Shown here in pieces: positions 30,018-34,067 of a DNA stretch of 34,067 nucleotides (position 1 is the stretch's first letter; the number at the start of each line of letters is the position of its first letter). The DNA lies in assembly GCA_046262935.1 (NCBI GenBank), contig JBHELT010000054.1, forward strand, positions 1-34,067. The letters run 5' to 3'. The stretch is from JBHELT01 sp046262935 (GTDB lineage: Bacteria; Actinomycetota; CADDZG01; JAHWKV01). The notes under the pieces are model-generated. The model made no database searches and had not been told where the DNA came from. It saw nothing but the letters and a program-made list of their open reading frames with translations. Position numbers and translations under genes: made by a program.

Positions 30018-30890
30018 TCATCGAGTGATCCTGGTGCCAGCTTTTGAATGCACGGCTTCCTCTATCTGATCAAGGTGCGCGATCACCGCAACCTCGCCTC
30101 CCGACTCGACGAAACGACAAGCCGCTTCGACCTTTGGACCCATCGTCCCGCGCGTGAATGCTCCACTCGTTGCATATGCCCGCATCTCGGCAACGGTAGC
30201 CGTTTCAACTCTTGCTTGATCCACTTCCCCGAAGTGCGTATAGATAGCATCGACATCGGTCAAGATCACAAGACGAGCCGCTCCTATAGAAGTTGCGATC
30301 AAGCTCGCGGTCAGATCCTTGTCGACAACACCTTCGACCCCGCTAAGGACTCCCTGCTCTGAAACAACCGGGACACCGCCGCCTCCACCCGCGATCACGA
30401 TCACATTCGAATCGACGAGTGTCGAGATAACCTTCGCCTCGATCACCTCGTGTGGGACCGGCGACGCTACGAGCCGTTTGGTCGGTCCGATCGGTTTTGA
30501 AGGAGACCGGAAACCTGGATCGTCGCGATCGACCACAACCTGCGTGACTACCGTGGCCACCTCACGATCGATACCCCGAGAGCGAAGCGCGTTTCGCAGG
30601 CACTGCTGGATCATGTAGCCCATGCCTCCTTGAGTATCGGCGACACATATGTCGAGTGGAAGCCAGGGCGCTATGTCGCGGGCGAGTTCAACCCGCCGAA
30701 CGACATTGCCAACTTGAGGGCCATTGCCGTGAGCAATCACGAGTCGCTGCCATCCCTCTTCGATGAGATGAGCGATCCGTATAGCTGTGTCGGATGTGTG
30801 TCTGAACTGATTCTCGATGGTGTCGATCTCGCCCTGCGGCGATATCGCATTGCCTCCGAGTGCGATCACGAGTGTGCGCCTGTTATCCAA
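30018..30890 (-). CDS. arcC: Carbamate kinase
   Basis: The 290-residue amino-acid-kinase family protein has the carbamate kinase signatures ALGGNAISPQG, HGNGPQVGNVV, DTQGGMGYMIQQCLRN, GGGGVPVV, GVVDKDLTASLIA, LTDVDAIY and FTRGTMGPKVEAACRF. It makes ATP from carbamoyl phosphate, or the reverse. The start appears to be TTG 30888-30890; no strong ribosome binding site is visible. Arginine deiminase and ornithine carbamoyltransferase genes, its usual neighbours, are absent, so it is an orphan here. It may serve purine or allantoin breakdown, or a pathway encoded elsewhere. Confidence 0.93.
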   Translation of the reverse strand: MDNRRTLVIALGGNAISPQGEIDTIENQFRHTSDTAIRIAHLIEEGWQRLVIAHGNGPQVGNVVRRVELARDIAPWLPLDICVADTQGGMGYMIQQCLRNALRSRGIDREVATVVTQVVVDRDDPGFRSPSKPIGPTKRLVASPVPHEVIEAKVISTLVDSNVIVIAGGGGGVPVVSEQGVLSGVEGVVDKDLTASLIATSIGAARLVILTDVDAIYTHFGEVDQARVETATVAEMRAYATSGAFTRGTMGPKVEAACRFVESGGEVAVIAHLDQIEEAVHSKAGTRITR

Positions 30891-30906
30891 GGGTTAGTCT
30901 CACTTC

Positions 30907-31083
30907 ATGCCCCGCACATTCCCGGCCGCGGCGATCTTGCTCGGTGTCATATGGGTCGTTCAAGGATTCGGTCTGCTGAAAACCGGTTCGTTCATGGATC
31001 ACAAGCCGATGTGGGGTTGGTTCGGCCTCATCGCCATAGTCGCCGGGCTCGCGGCAATACTGATAAGCAAACGCAAACCTTGA
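30907..31083 (+). CDS. Small two-helix membrane protein (58 residues)
   Basis: The protein runs from ATG 30907 to TGA 31081-31083. Two hydrophobic segments, AAAILLGVIWVVQGFGLL and GWFGLIAIVAGLAAILI, are joined by KTGSFMDHKPMW, with a basic end SKRKP. The G-x-x-W-x-x-QGxGLLKxxSFM pattern recurs in small conserved membrane proteins of actinobacteria, from recollection; their function is unknown. It starts 17 bases from the divergent carbamate kinase start and ends just before the convergent cupredoxin gene. No strong ribosome binding site is seen, so translation may be leaderless. Confidence 0.7.
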   Translation: MPRTFPAAAILLGVIWVVQGFGLLKTGSFMDHKPMWGWFGLIAIVAGLAAILISKRKP

Positions 31084-31090
31084 ACGTTAT

Positions 31091-31864
31091 TTAGGTGACC
31101 GTGATGTTGCCTTGCATCTCCTTATGGAAGACGCAATGGAAATGATAGTTACCCGGCTTCGCATCGAAGGTAGCTCGCCGACCCTTACCTGGTGGGATGA
31201 AGATATCGACCTCGGAATGGTCCATCGCATCATCATTGTGCAGGGTGAACGTATGACCAGTCCTCCCGTCGTTATCGACATGGACGGCGATATGGCCCTG
31301 TGGGGCATCGATCGCGATGCGATTGAAAGAGTTGTCCTTGGCTACGATATTGATGTCGCCAACCTCTGAAGGCTGATCAGGGGTGGCTTTGGCCGCCATG
31401 AGGGTGACTAACGCACCGCCAAGGATCGCTATGACCGCAACGAGTCCGACATAGACAGCGGTCTTCGATGCAACATCGGGCCCCTTCCCCTGCCTGAAGG
31501 CAGGGATGGCTGTTACGACTAGAAGCAACAGGCCAACGGCAAGCATGACTGTTGGTATGAAGTCAGTCGGAGAAGCAGGACGTTGGAACTCGGGGATCAT
31601 AAATCGAGAGTTGAGGAAAAGAAGCGCCGCACCGATGATCCCGAGGAAGACCACACCGATGCGCCCCTTCAGCGCGGCCAACAGGACGAACCCAACGATG
31701 ACTGGCGCGGCGATGATCAGCATGAAGAACTGGAAACCCTCGACGCCGATGACGAACACCAAACCGGCCAGCATGGAAACGACTCCCCACCCCATGAGTT
31801 TTCGCCAACCGAAGCCTTCCGGCTTCGTCATAGCGGTTTCACTCGACTGTTGTTCTTCCGACAT
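31091..31864 (-). CDS. Membrane protein with C-terminal cupredoxin domain
   Basis: The 257-residue protein has five hydrophobic segments (about 26-45, 46-66, 68-86, 103-122 and 135-157), then an extracytoplasmic plastocyanin-like domain (about 168-257). Copper ligands fit a type 1 site: His204 in GRTGHTF, then Cys244, His247 and Met250 in FHCVFHKEM. PGNYHFHC is the typical loop before the Cys. It may carry electrons or copper at the membrane. The domain resembles cytochrome-oxidase-associated cupredoxins, but the oxidase CuA pattern (two Cys) is absent. The ATG start has AGGGGGAAC upstream. No oxidase genes are near. Confidence 0.88.
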   Translation of the reverse strand: MSEEQQSSETAMTKPEGFGWRKLMGWGVVSMLAGLVFVIGVEGFQFFMLIIAAPVIVGFVLLAALKGRIGVVFLGIIGAALLFLNSRFMIPEFQRPASPTDFIPTVMLAVGLLLLVVTAIPAFRQGKGPDVASKTAVYVGLVAVIAILGGALVTLMAAKATPDQPSEVGDINIVAKDNSFNRIAIDAPQGHIAVHVDNDGRTGHTFTLHNDDAMDHSEVDIFIPPGKGRRATFDAKPGNYHFHCVFHKEMQGNITVT

Positions 31865-31949
31865 GTGGTTCCCCCTGTCACTTGGATTCGTGCCCCAGCA
31901 GCCCCGATGATAGGGGCAGCCATCGACCTTCGAGCGGAAATCGGAACGT

Positions 31950-32330
31950 CTATCCCTTCAAGGCCACTGCCTCGATCTCGAAGAGGGCGCCTTTGGGCAG
32001 TTCCTTCACGGCAACTGTGCTTCGGGCAGGGAAGGTTGCGTTGAAGTTCCCCGCATAGATGTCATTCATCTCAGCGAAGTCGCTCATCGATGTTAGGAAG
32101 ACCGTTGTCTTCACGACGTCGTCGAAGGTGGCTCCCGCCTCGGCCAGGACAGCGCTGAGGTTCTCGAAGGCACGTTCAACCTGCCTCGCAAGTCCTTCTA
32201 CAAGTTGGCCCGTTGACGGCTCCAGTCCGATCTGGCCGGACGTGAACAGCCAACCGTCGATCTCGATGGCCTGTGAGTAGGGCCCGACGGCCGCGGGGGC
32301 CGAGTCAGACGTGATCGATCTTTTCTCCAT
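31950..32330 (-). CDS. ridA: RidA/YjgF/UK114-family enamine deaminase
   Basis: The 126-residue protein is a standard-length Rid protein: APAAVGPYSQAIEIDGWLFTSGQIG, then GLARQVERAFENLSAVL, VFLTSMSDFAEMNDIY, and FPARSTVAVKELPKGALFEIEAVA. The Arg of ARST and the Glu of EIEA are the substrate-binding and catalytic residues of true RidA. It should hydrolyse reactive 2-aminoacrylate and related enamines from PLP enzymes. A strong AAGGAGGATG ribosome binding site precedes ATG 32328-32330. It lies 32 bases past the crotonase stop, so the two may be cotranscribed. Confidence 0.93.
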   Translation of the reverse strand: MEKRSITSDSAPAAVGPYSQAIEIDGWLFTSGQIGLEPSTGQLVEGLARQVERAFENLSAVLAEAGATFDDVVKTTVFLTSMSDFAEMNDIYAGNFNATFPARSTVAVKELPKGALFEIEAVALKG

Positions 32331-32362
32331 GTCATCCTCCTTCGCTTGATATAGCGGCCGCG

Positions 32363-33352
32363 CTACAGCCCCCTAGGGCTGAATGCTTCGGTGAACTGCG
32401 CGCCGCACGCGCCGCAATATTTGAATCGCTTCGGCAGACCTTGGGTTGCGCACTGTGGACACGTGATGGTTTCCGGCCCCCACAACTGTGCGCCTTCTCC
32501 GCGCGCGAACCTCTGGCGTATCTCGTCGTAGTCCGGAAGCCTCTTCTCGCGGAACGCCTTGGTACCTTCGTAAGTCTCGTAACTGGAAGTGTGGATCGTT
32601 AGCCAATCTCGGGCATGAGGAACCGTTAATGCGGCGGAGAGTTCGCGCCAGAAATTCGTCTGCACCTTCGTGTAACGAACGCATTCGGGCAGTTTCTGGT
32701 ACAGCTTTTGGGCCATCACATCTACGGCTTCGTCGAGTTCGGCGCGCGGCACGACTTGGTTCACCAATCCCCATTCGAGTGCCTTGGCGGCCGTGAGTGG
32801 TTCGTTCAGCCACAGCATCTCGCGGGCCCTTCGATCACCCACTACTATGGGAAGCCACTGCGTTGCTCCACCCGCGGCCACCGATCCGCGTGAGTTTCCG
32901 ATCTGGCGGATAGTCACATCGTCGGCCGCGATCGCTAGGTCGCAGGCGATGTTGATCTCATTACCACCACCAACGACCATCCCATTCAACCTTGCGATGG
33001 TCGGCTTGCCGATGTTGCGCAGCCTGTTGTGCATGTCTTCGAAAGCGCCGAACCACTTCCAGTAATCGTTCGGCCGAGCAACGAGTGAGTCTTCCCATTC
33101 GCTGAGGTCGGCTCCCGTGCTGAATGCCTTCTCGCCTGCGCCGGTGACGATCACAACCGCTACCTCGTCGTCCCACGAGGCATTCTCGAGAGCCTGCACG
33201 AACTCGGTCAGCATCTGAAAGTTGAGTGAGTTGTATTTCTCTGGGCGGTCCAAAGTGATCGTCACTTTGTAATCGTGCTTGTGGTACCTGACGGTTTCGA
33301 GAGCCATCTCGTCGGCGGTCTTGGCTTTGAATTCGATCAATGCTTCCTCCAT
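32363..33352 (-). CDS. Crotonase-family protein with C-terminal zinc ribbon
   Basis: The 329-residue protein has a crotonase fold: LDRPEKYNSLN, oxyanion-hole segments AFSTGADLSEW and MVVGGGNEINIACDLAI. Against enoyl-CoA hydratase, the first catalytic Glu is kept (E132 in GGGNEI), but the second, in QPE, is Gly152. It is probably not a simple hydratase; isomerase, hydrolase or ring-cleaving activity is possible. The last 40 residues form a zinc ribbon: Cys298, Cys301, Cys313 and Cys316 (CPQC, then CGAC). This is an unusual attachment for a crotonase. The ATG is at 33350-33352, with a second ATG at 33307. It lies upstream of ridA. Confidence 0.88.
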   Translation of the reverse strand: MEEALIEFKAKTADEMALETVRYHKHDYKVTITLDRPEKYNSLNFQMLTEFVQALENASWDDEVAVVIVTGAGEKAFSTGADLSEWEDSLVARPNDYWKWFGAFEDMHNRLRNIGKPTIARLNGMVVGGGNEINIACDLAIAADDVTIRQIGNSRGSVAAGGATQWLPIVVGDRRAREMLWLNEPLTAAKALEWGLVNQVVPRAELDEAVDVMAQKLYQKLPECVRYTKVQTNFWRELSAALTVPHARDWLTIHTSSYETYEGTKAFREKRLPDYDEIRQRFARGEGAQLWGPETITCPQCATQGLPKRFKYCGACGAQFTEAFSPRGL

Positions 33353-33490
33353 CTCGGTAGCGGTTTGAGAGTCTTACGGGTCATGTAGCCGAAGAATGTT
33401 AGAGCCTACGCACAATGCCCTACCTGCGGTTTTCCATCTTCTTCCAGGGATTGTGCCTACCATTTCCGGTTCCCCTCGCCTGGCCTGTGC

Positions 33491-33496
33491 TAGCCT
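33491..33496 (+). promoter_or_regulatory. Possible -10 box of the DUF5679 gene
   Basis: TGTGCTAGCCT at 33486-33496 contains a TAGCCT hexamer with an extended TGNN start, like many actinobacterial -10 boxes. No convincing -35 is visible. It is 63 bases before the GTG start. The rest of 33353-33558 shows no gene. Confidence 0.3.
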
Positions 33497-33558
33497 CGCC
33501 CCTAGAGGCAATTCAAGCCGGCCGCTCAAGTGGGCTTCGCCGGAGAAAGGAGCCACAA

Positions 33559-33714
33559 GTGGCCGAAGAATACGAGGGTTACTGCGTGAAGTGCAGGACC
33601 AAGCGCAAGTTCCAAGGTGAGAAGAAGGATCTGCCCAACGGTCGCATGGCGGCGCAGGGACCATGCCCCGTATGCGGAACGAAAGTCACCCGCATGCTAG
33701 GCAAGTCCGGATAA
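33559..33714 (+). CDS. DUF5679 small zinc-ribbon protein
   Basis: The 51-residue protein starts at GTG 33559 with a GAGAAAGGAG ribosome binding site (33543-33552). Its sequence has YCVKCRTKRKF, then GRMAAQGPCPVCGTKVTRML. The two CxxC knuckles, the basic middle and the GxMAxxGxCPVCGTK block are the DUF5679 domain, also found fused to topoisomerases in actinobacteria. It probably binds zinc and perhaps nucleic acid. A strong hairpin terminator follows, and the RNase P RNA gene converges from the other strand. Confidence 0.88.
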   Translation: MAEEYEGYCVKCRTKRKFQGEKKDLPNGRMAAQGPCPVCGTKVTRMLGKSG

Positions 33715-33735
33715 AGAAAACGAGATATGAGCTTC

Positions 33736-33769
33736 AACAAAGAGGCCCCCGAAAGGGGGCCTCTTTGTT
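33736..33769. terminator. Bidirectional hairpin terminator between DUF5679 gene and rnpB
   Basis: A perfect 15-bp stem, AACAAAGAGGCCCCC (33736-33750) with GGGGGCCTCTTTGTT (33755-33769) and loop GAAA, lies between the convergent DUF5679 gene and rnpB. The stem base is A/T rich on both sides, giving a U-rich run on each strand, so it can end both transcripts. Confidence 0.85.
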
Positions 33770-33772
33770 GTG

Positions 33773-34067
<295 letters not shown>

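Overview
The window looks like chromosomal DNA of a moderately high-GC actinobacterium. Supporting genes are a SepH-type septation protein, a DEDDh-exonuclease/UvrC-like GIY-YIG protein, an actinobacterial-style zinc alcohol dehydrogenase, a PimB-like GT4 glycosyltransferase, and a DUF5679 protein next to the RNase P RNA gene. Acidimicrobiia is my guess from gene style, not a demonstrated placement.

Positions 1 to about 10,400 are accessory DNA. They open with the tail of one IS3-family element abutting a second, inverted IS3 element whose transposase carries an amber codon. That element cuts off the 3' end of an OLD-like AAA ATPase gene. Next come a small orphan gene (2929-3273) and a two-gene operon encoding a ThsB-like TIR protein and a small membrane protein (3366-4350). 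The only operator visible before this operon is a textbook-perfect CIRCE element (3303-3329), the binding site of the heat-shock repressor HrcA. A HIT-family hydrolase, a DNA methyltransferase and a divergent PD-(D/E)XK nuclease-like protein (4347-6594) form a probable restriction-modification unit. An exported beta-propeller protein, a repeat-rich control region (8268-8549), a small coupled ORF and a large serine integrase (8830-10416) complete the block. The integrase stop lies inside the antisense 3' end of a host fadD-type gene, so this point may be one boundary of an integrated element.

Positions 10,394 to 34,067 look like core chromosome: acyl-CoA ligase, a cyclic-nucleotide-type phosphodiesterase divergent from a cNMP-binding protein, sepH and small unknown genes, a CaiB/AMACR-family enzyme, the exonuclease, and an operon of an AP-endonuclease/LigD-polymerase fusion, an MFS transporter and trpD. 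These are followed by alcohol dehydrogenase, GNAT acetyltransferase, an aquaporin with a long proline-rich tail, an H-NOX plus histidine kinase pair, a glycosyltransferase, carbamate kinase, a membrane cupredoxin, RidA, a crotonase with a zinc ribbon, a DUF5679 protein and the 3' part of rnpB.

The most interesting proposal is that the TIR/membrane pair is a defence module under HrcA/CIRCE control. HrcA needs GroEL to stay active in characterised systems, so a phage that occupies GroEL could derepress the operon. The CIRCE site and the gene identities are read from the sequence; the regulatory logic is inference. Second in interest is the endonuclease IV-like plus LigD primase-polymerase fusion (21812-23620). 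No homology search was run; all family names are recognition by eye.
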